64,000 nucleotides of DNA from Helicobacter macacae MIT 99-5501 (GCF_000507845.1 NZ_KI669455.1:1-64000); one strand, 5' to 3'. Positions 44,534 through 55,669 are shown, counted from the first letter of the stretch. Numbers and translations are program-made. The notes: generated from the sequence alone by a model not told the origin.

Positions 44534-46444
44534 ATGCTACAAGTAAAAAATCTAAACGCTTCTTTTGGCGAGTTTGCGCTAAAAGATATTAGCTTTTCTC
44601 TAGCACATAGAGAGCGACTAGGGATACTCGGCGAGTCAGGCAGTGGCAAAAGCCTGCTATCTCAAGTCATACTAGGGCTAGCCACTCCTAGCAGGCTAAG
44701 CGGGGAAATCCTCTTTGAAAATCGCGTGATTTTAGGGGATTTGCGCGGGACAAATGTGGCTAGCACCGCAACAAATATTACAGCCAACACTGCAAATAAT
44801 CTTGCTACAAATATTGCCACCAATCCCGCGCAATCAAGCTATGCCAAAGACTTGCCACACCTGCGAGGGCGACACATAGCCTATATCCCACAATCCCCCC
44901 TAAACGCGCTAAATCCACTGCATACGATACAAAAGCAGATTGGCGAAATGTTTGCCATACACAAAGAGTATGCCAAATCCGCAAAAGAGCGCGAGACTCT
45001 CATAGATGAAGCACTGCACAAAGTAGGGCTACCAAAGCAGCTAAAGTCTCGCTTCCCACACGAGCTAAGCGGGGGGCAAAGACAGCGCGCACTAATCGCT
45101 ATGATGAGCGTGCTACGACCAAAGGTGCTTATCTGCGATGAGCCTACCACCGCGCTAGATGCGAGCTTGCAGAGGCAGATTTTGGACTTGCTTTTGGGAT
45201 TTAGTGAGGTGGGGCTAGTGATGATTAGCCACGATTGGGGTGTGATGAGGCATTGTGTAGAGAATCTAATCGTAATGAAAGATGGACAAATCGTGCAAAA
45301 AGGCAAAATCAATGAGATAATGAAAAATGGAGCTAGCCAAAATCTGCGACAAAATCTAGCGACTAATCAAAATCTAGCTAACCAAAATCCAAACCCGCAC
45401 CAAAATCACGCCTACACCGAACTACTACTAGAATCCCTGCATTTGCCTAGAAATACGCACACACCAAGCACAGAGGAGATACTCACACTGCGAGGGGTAG
45501 GCATAAGCTATGAAAAAAAGTCGTTTTTTTCGCACAAAAGCTCTACGCAGGCTTTGCGCGGAGTGGATTTGGTGCTGCATAGTGGCGAGTGCTTGGGCGT
45601 GATAGGGGAGAGTGGAAGCGGGAAATCTAGCCTTGCGCTAGGGATTTTGGGACTGATAGAGCATAGTGGCGAAATCGCACTAAAATCATCGCTTGGTAAA
45701 TCTAGCGCGACAAACGAGACAAGCACGGCGAATTTGCCAAGCACGACAAGCGCGTTAAATATTGCAAATGTCAGCGCACAGATTTTGCCTCCCAAAAAGC
45801 GAGATAAGCACTTCACGCAATGCGTCCAAATCGTTTTCCAAGACGCCCTAAGTGCGCTAAATCCTAGATTTTGCGTGTTTGAGATTTTGCTAGAGGCACT
45901 AGAGGATTTGCCAAAAAGTGTTGGCAAAGGAAATGCTAGCAAAGCAAGCCCACGCAAAGATTGTGTGAACAAAGAGCAAGCCAAAAGCGCAAAGCTAGCA
46001 AAAATCACAGAGCTACTAAAAAGCGTGGGACTTAGCCCTAGCTTTCTTTATCGCTATCCAGAGAGCCTTAGCGGGGGGCAAGCACAGCGCGTATGTATCG
46101 CCCGCGCACTTGCAAAAAATCCAAAGATTTTGCTGCTAGATGAGCCTACAAGTGCGCTTGATAAAAGTGCGCAAAAAGAGATTTTGGAGCTACTTTTGGA
46201 GCTACAAAAAACTCTAGGACTTAGCTATATATTTATAAGCCACGATTTGGCTGTGATAGAGGCTATGTGCCATAGTGTCATCGTGCTAGCTGACTTAAAC
46301 AAAGTGCTAGAATCTAACCAAGCAAATGTAGCTAAAAGTAGCGTGGCTATGGGCGGAGTAGTCATAGAGAGTGGGAGAGTAGATGAGGTGTTTGCTAGCC
46401 CAAAGCACACATACACAAAGTCCCTTTTGCAAGCACAGCTGTGA
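44534..46444 (+). CDS. yejF: Peptide ABC transporter dual ATPase, YejF/OppDF type
   Basis: 636 residues from ATG 44534 (acaggacgcaa upstream); an in-frame TTG at 44447 lacks a ribosome site. Two ABC domains: Walker [12 protein letters not shown] and [11 protein letters not shown]; signatures [12 protein letters not shown] and [12 protein letters not shown]; Walker [13 protein letters not shown] and [12 protein letters not shown]. Each first half carries an Ala/Asn/Thr-rich insertion ([36 protein letters not shown]). It drives peptide import with the permease YejE at 39132. Ends 490 bases before the TonB receptor gene. Confidence 0.9.
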   Translation: MLQVKNLNASFGEFALKDISFSLAHRERLGILGESGSGKSLLSQVILGLATPSRLSGEILFENRVILGDLRGTNVASTATNITANTANNLATNIATNPAQSSYAKDLPHLRGRHIAYIPQSPLNALNPLHTIQKQIGEMFAIHKEYAKSAKERETLIDEALHKVGLPKQLKSRFPHELSGGQRQRALIAMMSVLRPKVLICDEPTTALDASLQRQILDLLLGFSEVGLVMISHDWGVMRHCVENLIVMKDGQIVQKGKINEIMKNGASQNLRQNLATNQNLANQNPNPHQNHAYTELLLESLHLPRNTHTPSTEEILTLRGVGISYEKKSFFSHKSSTQALRGVDLVLHSGECLGVIGESGSGKSSLALGILGLIEHSGEIALKSSLGKSSATNETSTANLPSTTSALNIANVSAQILPPKKRDKHFTQCVQIVFQDALSALNPRFCVFEILLEALEDLPKSVGKGNASKASPRKDCVNKEQAKSAKLAKITELLKSVGLSPSFLYRYPESLSGGQAQRVCIARALAKNPKILLLDEPTSALDKSAQKEILELLLELQKTLGLSYIFISHDLAVIEAMCHSVIVLADLNKVLESNQANVAKSSVAMGGVVIESGRVDEVFASPKHTYTKSLLQAQL

Positions 46445-46933
46445 AATCCACTATCAAATCTCGCCACGAAATCCGCGACATAAAAATCTAAAAATTTGCT
46501 CTCAAACCTGCGCTATAAAAAACTTGCTACAAAATCTATTATTGAGATTTGTCCTTAAAATCTGTCATTTGAATTTTGCTGTGAAAAATTGCTATGAAAT
46601 CCGCTTATGCAAAAAGCATTATAAGGGTTTTTGATTTTAAGCAGATTTTTTCATAGCGATATTAGAGTTTCCTAGCCCAAAAGTAAATCAACCACAAACA
46701 AAACAAGCCAAAACTGCCCACCAAAAGCGACAAAAATCAATGCAAATTTTGCCAAAAATCACAAAAATAAAAATCCACACATTCTGCAAATATCCTTATC
46801 TATGCTTGTTTGAGTAATTCTCATTATATGAAATATTTTAAGAATGATAACATTCTTAAATTTGTGCGATATTTTTGTGAAAAATGGAGTATTATTTCGG
46901 TTGTGCTTCTCACAATAAAAACTAGGAGTTTGT
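46445..46933. promoter_or_regulatory. Gene-free spacer upstream of the first TonB receptor
   Basis: 489 A+T-rich bases without a supportable gene. The main features are a perfect 10-bp inverted repeat at 46837-46860 and the ribosome site taggag at about 46926 for the receptor. Confidence 0.5.
46837..46860. promoter_or_regulatory. 24-base palindrome, Fur-box candidate
   Basis: TTTAAGAATG-ATAA-CATTCTTAAA: two perfect 10-base arms around ATAA, 74 bases before the receptor ATG. Size, A+T content and the GATAA/CATT core fit a Fur-type operator, and the downstream gene is an iron-type receptor. A different regulator is possible. Confidence 0.45.
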
Positions 46934-49815
46934 ATGATGAAACCGCCAGAACCTTTACAAAATACTTCCAAAAACTGCCCACAAAATCTTTTGCAAAACA
47001 TATCACACTTTTTCACAAATCCTCTTGCAAAACACCTTGCAAAACCTCTCACAAAATCCCTCACAAAAGATTGCAAAGCCCCTACAAAACCACTCCAAAA
47101 TCATAAAAATCAAATATATTTTCGCAAAATTTTTAGTGTCAAAATTTTTAGCATAAAGCTATTTAGTGCTATCGTTTTTAGCGTGATTTTTAGCACCTCA
47201 TTTGCTACCACCATTTCAGCTACCACTCCCGATGCAGATTCTCTCAATGCAGATTCTTTTATCCCCCCCCCCCCACAGATACAACCCCTACTAGCCCCAC
47301 TCCCACCACTCACATAGAAGAAAAAGTGCTAGATAAAGTCATAGCACACGGCTACAAAGATAGAGAATACAGCTCAAGTGCGGGCAAAGTCGATAGGAGA
47401 ATGCTAGAGTCTGCCCCTAGTGGGAATGGCGACATAGTCTCCGCGCTAAAAGTCCTGCCAAATGTCCAAAGCAATAGTGCTTCTAGCACTTCAAAAACTC
47501 CCGGTGAGATTAGCCCTGCAAATCTTTCTATAAGTGGTGGACTGCCTTATCAAAACAATTTTTTGCTAGACGGATTTGAGATAAATAATGACATAGACCC
47601 CGCAGGCTCAAGCTCCAATACACAGCCTAGACAAAGAAGCGCACTCTCTCAAGGGCTAAATGTCGATACAAGCCTACTAGAATCTATCCAAGTTCTAGAT
47701 AGCAATGTAAGTGCTGCTTATGGTAGGTTTAGCGGTGGGGTGGTGGAGGCAAATATCCGCAAACCTCGCACAGACAAAGGAATCACAAAGGGTTGGCACG
47801 CAAATCTATCTTGGGCTTACACTTCAAGCGCTATGACAAAATACTATGAGCTAGAATCTAGCGCGTTAGCCGAGCTTTCAAACTCAAGCAACGAAAACTA
47901 TCAACCAAATTTTTACAAACACCTTGTGAGAGCAAGTTTGGAGGGATATATAACCAAAAATCTAGGACTAATCGCTAGCTACTCTACCGTGCGCTCGATT
48001 ATCCCACTTCAAAGTTATAGCAACGGCACAAGCGAGCAAAAACAAGACCAAAAACGCATAAGTGATAACTACTACTTCAAGCTAAACTACAACCCCACAC
48101 AAAATCTAACACTAGAATACAACTTTGGCTTTATGCCACAGGATAATACCTACTTCACACCAAATTTTAAAAATTCTCGCTACACAATGAGGCAGGGCGG
48201 AATCCAGACAGGACTAAAAGCCTTGTATCAAACAAGTATCGGGTTATCAAGCAACACGCTTAGCTACTCTAGGCTAGAAAATTCTAGGCTTAGTGATGCA
48301 AACTACTACACGATGATAAATGGCAGTGAGGGGCAATACGGCTCGGTAAATCAAACACAAAACAATATCAATCTAAAAACAGATTTTCTTTTTTCTCCAC
48401 TTACGCTAAAAATCTTTACTCAAAATTTTCGCACAGGATTAGAGCTAATCTACCAAGACGCCACAAGAAATAGAATAGAGGATTCTTATATGTATATTTA
48501 TGGAGGCACACCACAAGCTATTCCCACAGGCTCTTCGTGGAATGGCTTGCCTGATAGCTTTGGCTTTATCTCGGCAAATGCTACGCAGTTTTATCACACG
48601 ATGGGGATTATCAAAGCAGGCAAAACCAGCTTTGATACTTTCACTTATGGAATCTATGCAGAAGATGATATGAGCTTTGATTTGGGTAGAGGAGGAGAGA
48701 TAAAGATGAGATTTGGCTTAAGGCTTGATGGGGACAACTATATGAGCAAGCACAAACTAGCACCTAGATTTTCGCTTAGCTACATTGCACCCACACCAAA
48801 GGAGTGGCAAAACACCCTCACATTTGGGGCTAATCGCTACTATTCGCGCAATTTACTTGCGTATAGATTTTATTCAGACGCGCTAAACAATCGCAGAGCA
48901 TATTATCGTTGCGCTGTGAATGACGCTTGGATAGAGCTAGGCTCTAGCACACCAAATTGTAACAACAGCTTAAATTATGGCAGCATTAGCAATGGAGTTG
49001 TAAAAACGGGCAATAGATTGCGTGATTTGGAAGTGCCTTATGATGATGAGCTAATGGGTGGCATAAGCCAAAACCTAGGAATCTTTAGTGTAGGGTTTAA
49101 ATACATTCACAGAGAGGGCAAAAACCAAATCACCACCTCTTCGCTTGCTAGCACGAGTGAGTATTGGGGAAGCACTTATATGTGGGGAAATGACGGGCAA
49201 AGCAAAAGCGATATTATCAGCTTTATATTGCAAAATACTACGCCTTTACCCACTTGGAGAGTAAAGCATTTTTATCTTTTTGCACTTGATTGGAACAAAC
49301 TTAAGCGCAATTTCAACACCCATAGCGCGGACTATGATTTGGGTGATAATATCGTATATAACGGCGTTTTTACCACTTATGAGAATATGCCTGCCCAAAA
49401 ATACAATCAACCAATAACGCTAAAACTTAGCACCACGCATACGCTTAAGCTATCTCGCACAAAATGGCTGTGGAATAACTTTTTTAGCTGGCGCGGGAAA
49501 TATCAAAGAATTGTGCTAGATAGATTAAGCACAGGCACTTGCAGTGCTACTAATACAAGTGGTTGCTACCAATTTAGTGATAAAACACTCGGAAATATAT
49601 TTAATTGGGATATGCGGCTAGGGCTTGAAGTGGATTTATACAAAGGACAGACACTATATGTGAATTTTGATATTTACAATGTGCTAGATAGTAAAAATCT
49701 AGTAACGCTAAGTGGTGAAGATGGCGTGCTACTCTATGGCGTGCCTAGCAATGCAGCTGTGCTAGGATACTCTCTTGGCAGGCAGTTTTGGACACAAGTG
49801 GGGTATAAGTTTTAG
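46934..49815 (+). pseudogene. Phase-variable TonB-dependent receptor, currently out of frame
   Basis: ATG 46934 (taggagtttgt upstream) encodes a polar leader and a signal-type stretch (LFSAIVFSVIFSTSFA), then a run of 12 C and stops at 47315. The next frame is open from the tract to 49815: PTDTTPTSPTPTTHIEEK leads into the plug domain (YKDREYSSSAGKVDRR, GGLPYQNNFLLDGFEINN, YGRFSGGVVEANIRKP) and a 22-strand-type barrel ending GRQFWTQVGYKF. With 13 or 10 C both parts join in a 960-residue receptor. It should import an iron or other metal complex, vitamin or similar ligand across the outer membrane using TonB energy. A GTG start at 47326 would give no signal peptide. Confidence 0.82.
47263..47274 (+). 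repeat. C12 switching tract in the TonB receptor
   Basis: Twelve C directly after the signal-peptide region. Current frame reads ATC-CCC-CCC-CCC-CCA-CAG; one more C would give ...CCC-ACA-GAT and connect to the receptor frame. Confidence 0.9.
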
Positions 49816-49879
49816 CTACTTAGAATCCAAGCCAACGCCACAAAATCACAGCAACAAAACACAACAAAAAGGAGAACAA

Positions 49880-51529
49880 ATGAAAAAGCCTACACTAAAG
49901 TTTCTAAGCAAACTCACACAAAAACTAACACAAAGCTACGCAAAGAAAAAATTTGCACGACAAAATCTTATGCAAAATATTGCCCAAAATCTCGCACAAA
50001 GAATTAGACACAGCGCACTAGCCAAACTATCCTGCATAGCACTTGGGCTAGGTGCGCTTGCCCTCACTATGCAAGGCAATGCTAAAGGAAATCTAGCCAA
50101 ATATCGCCTAGCTTATGCAAAGCCTATCAGTCAATGGAGCAAGCCCACACTAGATAAAAGTGTGCTAGATGAGTGGGAGGAGTTTGCCCCCCTGCCACTT
50201 CACGCGCCATTTCCTGCGGACAATCCCTACTCCCACGCCAAAAAAAATCTAGGCGAAAAGCTATTTAACGACACAAGATTATCAAAAAGCGGGCAGTTCT
50301 CTTGCGCTAGCTGTCATCACAAAGAGCTAGGCTTTGGCGATGGACTTCCTTACTCTTATGGGCACGATGGGCAAATAGGACGCAGAAATGCACCAAACAT
50401 ACAAATGAGCGGGTTTTTCCCACTGCTGTTTTGGGACGGCAGAGCGCAAGGGCTAGAAGCCCAAGCCATATTTCCATTAAGCGACCCTGTGGAAATGGCA
50501 AACACCACACAAAACGCCACAAAATCCATACAAAAAGCACAAGAATACTACGCGCTATTTGTAGCTGCATTTGGTGATGAGGAGAGCAAAAAGCTATGGG
50601 CAAAGCACTATCCGCAAGTCTTTAGGCAAGCTATGGGCGATGAGTATGAAAGGTTTGTAAGGGAGCATTTGCAAGAGGATTTTGGCAAAGACGGATTTGA
50701 TAGTCTAGACTCTAGTGTGCCTAGCACACTTCAAAAAGACTCCACCCAAGCAATGCCAAAGACGACAAAACAAGGCAAGCAAATGCCAAAAAGCACAGAT
50801 GACACACATAGCAAGCTATCTTCCCTCCCACCGCTTAAGCGCGAGGAAGTCAAATCCCAAGCAAGCGCGGTTTTTGGCAACAAAGCATTTCACACACTGC
50901 TAAAAGATACGCTACCAAAAGGCACGCAAGCAAAGCAAGCCCTTGCCACCAAAAACCCCCTGCCAAAAAGTGAGATAGCCAAAGCAAAAAAGCTAATTAC
51001 CATAGAAAATATCACAAAAGCTATCGCTACTTATGAGCGCACGCTAGTCCCGCAAAACACGCGGTTTAATCGCTTCCTAAAAGGCGAGTATAGTGCATTA
51101 AGCGATAAAGAGATTTTCGGGCTAGATGTGTTTCGCAACAAGGGCGAATGTATGAACTGCCACTACGGCGCAACCCTAAGTGATAAAAAGTTTCACAATA
51201 TCGGTGTGGCGTTTTATGGACGAGGTTTGCAGGATTTGGGGCGATATGAGGTAAGCAAAAATCCTAGCGATTCTGGGAAGTTTCGCACGCCAAGCCTTAT
51301 CAATGTCGGCAAAAGCGCACCCTATCTACATAATGGAATCTCGCCAAATCTAGTCGGGCTTATCCACCTCTATGACGCAGCATTTCCTTTTGCTGATACA
51401 AAGCGATTTTCTATCGGCTATGATACAAGCACAGACACACTCGCACCCAAGCTAGACCCACTTATACGCGAGCTAAATTTAAGTGTGGAGGAGATAGAAG
51501 CACTAGAAGCGTTTTTGCTAACACTTTGA
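49880..51529 (+). CDS. Di-haem cytochrome c peroxidase / MauG-family protein
   Basis: 549 residues from ATG 49880 (aaaaaggagaacaa upstream). A basic leader with a signal segment (IALGLGALALTMQGNA) is followed by two c-type haem sites: CASCHH (about 142-147) and CMNCHY (about 424-429), plus the conserved RNAPNIQMSGFFPLLFWDGR. Between the haems lies a Lys/Ser/Thr/Gln-rich insert of about 90 residues, which makes it longer than usual (about 350-450). Periplasmic. It may reduce peroxide or oxidise a protein or metal-binding partner. It starts 64 bases after the TonB receptor and is likely co-transcribed with it. Confidence 0.88.
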   Translation: MKKPTLKFLSKLTQKLTQSYAKKKFARQNLMQNIAQNLAQRIRHSALAKLSCIALGLGALALTMQGNAKGNLAKYRLAYAKPISQWSKPTLDKSVLDEWEEFAPLPLHAPFPADNPYSHAKKNLGEKLFNDTRLSKSGQFSCASCHHKELGFGDGLPYSYGHDGQIGRRNAPNIQMSGFFPLLFWDGRAQGLEAQAIFPLSDPVEMANTTQNATKSIQKAQEYYALFVAAFGDEESKKLWAKHYPQVFRQAMGDEYERFVREHLQEDFGKDGFDSLDSSVPSTLQKDSTQAMPKTTKQGKQMPKSTDDTHSKLSSLPPLKREEVKSQASAVFGNKAFHTLLKDTLPKGTQAKQALATKNPLPKSEIAKAKKLITIENITKAIATYERTLVPQNTRFNRFLKGEYSALSDKEIFGLDVFRNKGECMNCHYGATLSDKKFHNIGVAFYGRGLQDLGRYEVSKNPSDSGKFRTPSLINVGKSAPYLHNGISPNLVGLIHLYDAAFPFADTKRFSIGYDTSTDTLAPKLDPLIRELNLSVEEIEALEAFLLTL

Positions 51530-51789
51530 TAAAAAGTCGCCCAAAGCAAGCATAAACAAAAAATAGAAAATATCGCAACACAAAGTGGAGGGTGCAAAAT
51601 TTAGATTTTGGATAAATCTAATGATTCAAGTAAAAAGCATAAAAATAAGTAAATTTTGCTACTTATGGTGCTAAAATATTGCCAAATCTGCTAAATCTTT
51701 GGGGCAAATCCAAAAAAGCAAATCCCAAAAATCAAAAAGCAACTTTAAAAAGCTAAAGAAAAAGCTCAAGGGGAAAGGCAATAAAGGCA

Positions 51790-52715
51790 ATGACAGCAGA
51801 GATAGCAAAGTCTTTTTGCAAAATATGCACTATCACTTTAGTATTTGCCACTCTAGCTGGCACAGAGCTACTAGCCAAAAGGCAATCCCCCACCCCTGCA
51901 AAAAAATCTAGCAAAGATTCAAAAGCAAGTGTCCCTGCAAATAGAGCCACAAGAGCCCCACGAGTAGACAGCCCCACGCGCACTAGCCAAGCACAAAGCA
52001 CAAAGCCCACACAAGCCCTAAAGCCACACGCAGGATTTGTTGGTGTCGAGCTAGGGGTGAGCGCGTATAGGCAAGATAACAAAATCACGCTAACAAGCTC
52101 TGATAGTAGCGTAAACTTCGAGGACTACCGATATAGTCGCAACACACTGGGCACAAATGTCGGCATACTAAGCGGATATAGAGGGTTTTTTGCTTCGTGG
52201 TTTGGACTAAGGGCTTATGCAAATCTCAACTACACACAAACAATGGATAGCAACTCTTTTTATATCATAAACTACCGAACCAATCCTCCCACTATCACAA
52301 ATCTAAGCTATGACTACTCGCTATCGGTGCTAAACTATGGTGCAAATTTGGACTTACTTTTCAATGTCCTAACAATCAAAGAATCTAAGCTAGGGATTTT
52401 CGCAGGTGGTGGCATAGGGGGCAATACTATCTTTACCAACAAAGCCATAGTTTCCGCAAAGAAAAATATGGGCATAGACAAAGATGCGCTATATGATGAG
52501 ATAAAAGACGGGGCTTTCACAGGACTTGATGCGTGGGTAAATTGCGGTTTTATGGAATATTTCTAAAAAGTCATAGCATAGAAGTGCTTGCAAAAATACC
52601 TTTTATCCCACTGCAAGCACACAGCTCCACAAGGACAACGCCCGGAATCCAAAACAGAACCATACACTTCACAAACACTTGGAATGTCAATGTCCGCTAT
52701 GTATTTGCATTTTGA
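51790..52715 (+). pseudogene. Outer membrane beta-barrel protein with one frameshift
   Basis: ATG 51790 opens a signal peptide (FCKICTITLVFATLAGTEL), a Lys/Ala/Pro/Thr linker, then strands typical of Helicobacter outer membrane proteins (GFVGVELGVSAYRQDNK; GTNVGILSGYRGFF; LGIFAGGGIGGNTI). The frame stops at 52564 (GFMEYF). One base back, another frame continues FLKSHSIEVLAKIPFIPL and ends WNVNVRYVFAF at 52715, the standard C-terminal strand with terminal Phe. One frameshift near 52560 therefore separates the barrel from its insertion signal. It would be about 308 residues when repaired. Confidence 0.72.
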
Positions 52716-53185
52716 TTTTTTGCCTTGCTTGTCATTTGTGTTGTATGCTTTGTGGATTTAGACAAGGCATAAAAGAGCTTATTTTGCTTTCATTTTTGCC
52801 AAACTTTCCCCTAAAATTCCCGCCCAATTTTGCCAAATTTTTTCAAATTTCTCAAAATTTTTCATTTTCACTTCACAAATTTCATTTACCAAAGTAAAAA
52901 TTATCGATATGTTCCGCAAACTTGGGAATCTAAGGGCGATATTTCTATCTTTATGAAGCACAAAAATCGTGCAAAATATTCTCCAAACAAAACTTACAAA
53001 AATCTAACTTTTTGCAAAATCACACCTACGCATTCCCATAAAAGCGAATCTCTCTCATTATGATATTCATTTTGGGAGTGTAGTGAGAATTAAGCGCAGT
53101 TTTATTTTAAATGATTATAATGCGCGAGTTTTATCTAGCACTAGCAAATAAAACTTAAAAAATTTATTTAAGATAAGGAGCATTT
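52716..53185. promoter_or_regulatory. A+T-rich spacer upstream of the second TonB receptor
   Basis: 470 bases, no supportable gene. TATAAT at 53116-53121 is a good -10 candidate; ATTATGATATTCATTTT (about 53057) and AAATGATTATAATG (about 53109) are partial Fur-like words around it. RBS taaggag precedes ATG 53186. Confidence 0.4.
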
Positions 53186-55669
53186 ATGAACGAAGTAACA
53201 TTACCAATCCAAAATCCTAGCAAGACTAGAGGAAAGTCTAGAGAAAAGAGAATCTCTAGCAAAGCATTTGCATTCACACTAAGCCTTAGCCTAGCTACTT
53301 CCCTCGCTCTAGCTGATAACGAGAGAGAGAGAGAGAGAGTAACTCCCGCGCAACAAACTGCTAAAGATTCTGCTTTAAATTCTACCCACCCCCTAGCCCC
53401 CTCCGCACAGGGAGGGGGGACAAAGATAGATTCCTCCGCACAGGGAGGGGGGACAGAATCTAGCACAGATTCAAATTCTAGCAAAGAATCCAACTCAAAT
53501 TCTAGCCTAGATTCTACTCAAAATCCTGCCAACTCAACCTCACAACATAGTAGCCTAACAGCACAAGACAAACAATACGACACTCTAGAAGCAAAGCAGT
53601 TGCAAAAAGTATCTGTAACCGTCTCTACCGCTTCAGGAAGTGAAAAAAATATCGTAACCGCGCCAGCTAGCGTAACGGTCATCACCAAAGAGGAGCTAGA
53701 GCAAAAGCCCTATCGCGATTTGGGTGAAGCACTAAAAGAAGTGCCCGGCGTAAGTCTAGAATCCACCAGCAACAAGCTCGGCGCAAGCGCGATTAGCATT
53801 CGTGGTATGCCTGCAGGATACACACTTTATCTACTTGATGATTTGCGACAAAATCCAAGCGGTGATGTCGCCACAGCAAATCTAGGCACAGGCGTGTATA
53901 ACACATTTATGCCACCTACTAGCGCGATTGAGCGCATCGAAGTTATCCGCGGTCCTATGAGCACGCTTTATGGCTCTGATGCACTAGGAGGGGTGGTAAA
54001 TGTCATCACAAAGCCTATCACGCACAAATGGAGTGGCTCGCTTCAATCAACCGCGATAATCCCAGAATCTAGCACCTTTGGCAACACTTATCAAAACTCC
54101 CTATACCTCACAGGTCCTCTAAGCAACAAATGGGGGCTTACCCTGCGGGCTAGGCAGCTCACACGAGAAGCAAGCAAAAAGCCAAAAGATGACAGAGGCA
54201 ATGTGGTAAATACATTTTTTGGCACGCAATATGTGATGTTTAATGTCGGTGGGAGGGTAAGCTATGTGCCAAGTGATAAAAACACATTTTTTGTAGATTT
54301 GGACTACTCAAAATCCACTTATGACAATCAAAAAGCACAAATCGGCACACTAGGTGCAAATGGCCCCACAAACGGCAACTACACAGGTGGCTATGAGGAA
54401 TGGCTAGGAGTAAATAAACTTGGTGCTTCTTTTGCCCACAAGGGCAACTACTCTTATGGCTCGTGGAAAAACTCTATCCAATTTATCCGCACAAACAATA
54501 CAGGACGCCTTGTCGTAGGCTCTAGCTCAAATCCAAATGTAACCAAAAATCGCGGAATCGCAAGTAATGATGTCATAGTAGACTCTAGGCTTTTAGCACC
54601 GCTTTTTGAAAACACTTTACTAGGCTCAAACTATCTCAATGTCGGAGCAGAATACCGCTTTGAAAACTACCACGATTTAGCCGCTACCCCTGCAAGCCAT
54701 AATCGCAATACTTTCGCACTATTTGCCGAAGATGAGTGGAATATATGGCGCGGACTTACCCTAACTCTTGGCGCACGCTACAACTTCAACGATAAATTTG
54801 GACACAATGTAAGCCCTAGAGGCTATATCGTCTATGAGATTCTCAAAGGCTGGGCGATAAAAGGCGGTGTAGCCACAGGCTATAAAGCCCCTTATGCAAA
54901 TCAAACTATCGATGCAGTTTATGGCTATGGTAGGCAGGGTGCATTGCCCTTTATCGGCAACCCTAATCTAAAAGAAGAAACTTCGATAAACTACGAGATA
55001 GGCACTGTGTTTGACAACAAATATGCTAATTTCTCGGTAATGTATTTTTACTCAAATTTCCGCGATAAGATAGAATCTCAAAGTGTAACTAGCACAAACT
55101 CGAGCGCGTGTGCTGCCTCTGGGGCGACAAACGGTTGTAGCAGGGCATACAATGCCGATAGTGCATACTCACAGGGCGTAGAGCTAAGCGCAAGCCTAAA
55201 GCCACTCTATGGATTTAGCGCGGATATAAGCTACACTTATATTGATTCACAGATTACTTCAGGTAGCAACAAGGGCAATCCGCTTAGCACTACTGCTAGA
55301 AACAATCTCTTAGGCAAAATCGCTTATCAATACGCTAGATTCAACGCCTTTTTGCAAGCGCATTTCCGTGAGGGCATAGTAAATACAACTGCGCTAGGCA
55401 ATGGCACACAAGAAATCGCACTTAGAGGGTTACTTGGTGGAATCTACTACAAACCATCTGTGGTGCTTAATCTAGGACTTGGCTACAAAATCACCGATAA
55501 CATTCGCATAAACGCAGGCGTGTATAATCTACTAAATACAAATTTCGCAGACTTTAGAAGCTATACTTACAATGGCACAAACGGAAGCGTAAATGCCAAT
55601 GTAAACTACTATGGTCCCGTAATCCAAGAGGGCAGAAGATATTTTGTAACTTTGGCTTTGGATTTTTAA
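53186..55669 (+). CDS. TonB-dependent receptor, in frame, with (GA)9 and repeat-derived linker
   Basis: 827 residues. The signal peptide ends near LATSLALA-D (about 43). Directly after it a (GA)9 tract encodes NERERERV. Then comes a linker of about 85 residues that includes translated G+C-rich repeats (THPLAPSAQGGG, SSAQGGGTES) and Ser/Asn-rich sequence. Plug domain: ITKEELEQKPYRDLGEALKE, GVSLESTSNK, ISIRGMPAGYTLYLLDD, IERIEVIRGPMSTLYGSDAL, GGVVNVITKP. The barrel ends RRYFVTLALDF. The plug is of the CirA/FepA siderophore class. Currently readable from start to stop. Confidence 0.9.
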   Translation: MNEVTLPIQNPSKTRGKSREKRISSKAFAFTLSLSLATSLALADNERERERVTPAQQTAKDSALNSTHPLAPSAQGGGTKIDSSAQGGGTESSTDSNSSKESNSNSSLDSTQNPANSTSQHSSLTAQDKQYDTLEAKQLQKVSVTVSTASGSEKNIVTAPASVTVITKEELEQKPYRDLGEALKEVPGVSLESTSNKLGASAISIRGMPAGYTLYLLDDLRQNPSGDVATANLGTGVYNTFMPPTSAIERIEVIRGPMSTLYGSDALGGVVNVITKPITHKWSGSLQSTAIIPESSTFGNTYQNSLYLTGPLSNKWGLTLRARQLTREASKKPKDDRGNVVNTFFGTQYVMFNVGGRVSYVPSDKNTFFVDLDYSKSTYDNQKAQIGTLGANGPTNGNYTGGYEEWLGVNKLGASFAHKGNYSYGSWKNSIQFIRTNNTGRLVVGSSSNPNVTKNRGIASNDVIVDSRLLAPLFENTLLGSNYLNVGAEYRFENYHDLAATPASHNRNTFALFAEDEWNIWRGLTLTLGARYNFNDKFGHNVSPRGYIVYEILKGWAIKGGVATGYKAPYANQTIDAVYGYGRQGALPFIGNPNLKEETSINYEIGTVFDNKYANFSVMYFYSNFRDKIESQSVTSTNSSACAASGATNGCSRAYNADSAYSQGVELSASLKPLYGFSADISYTYIDSQITSGSNKGNPLSTTARNNLLGKIAYQYARFNAFLQAHFREGIVNTTALGNGTQEIALRGLLGGIYYKPSVVLNLGLGYKITDNIRINAGVYNLLNTNFADFRSYTYNGTNGSVNANVNYYGPVIQEGRRYFVTLALDF
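53321..53338 (+). repeat. (GA)9 dinucleotide tract in the second TonB receptor
   Basis: Nine GA units right after the signal-peptide codons, coding alternating Glu and Arg. Gain or loss of one unit shifts the frame; gain or loss of three keeps it. Confidence 0.9.
53378..53460. repeat. G+C-rich repeats within the TonB receptor linker
   Basis: acccaccccctagccccc followed by two tandem copies of tccgcacagggaggggg-gacaaaga / gacagaat. Same consensus as the repeats in hsdS and the autotransporter, here read as THPLAPSAQGGG and SSAQGGGT. Confidence 0.85.

Noticed and set aside
46759..47076. Minus-strand ORFs opposite the first TonB receptor leader
   Set aside because: Phe/Lys/Cys-rich translations with no start signals, overlapping the leader and the palindrome; they mirror the plus-strand gene.
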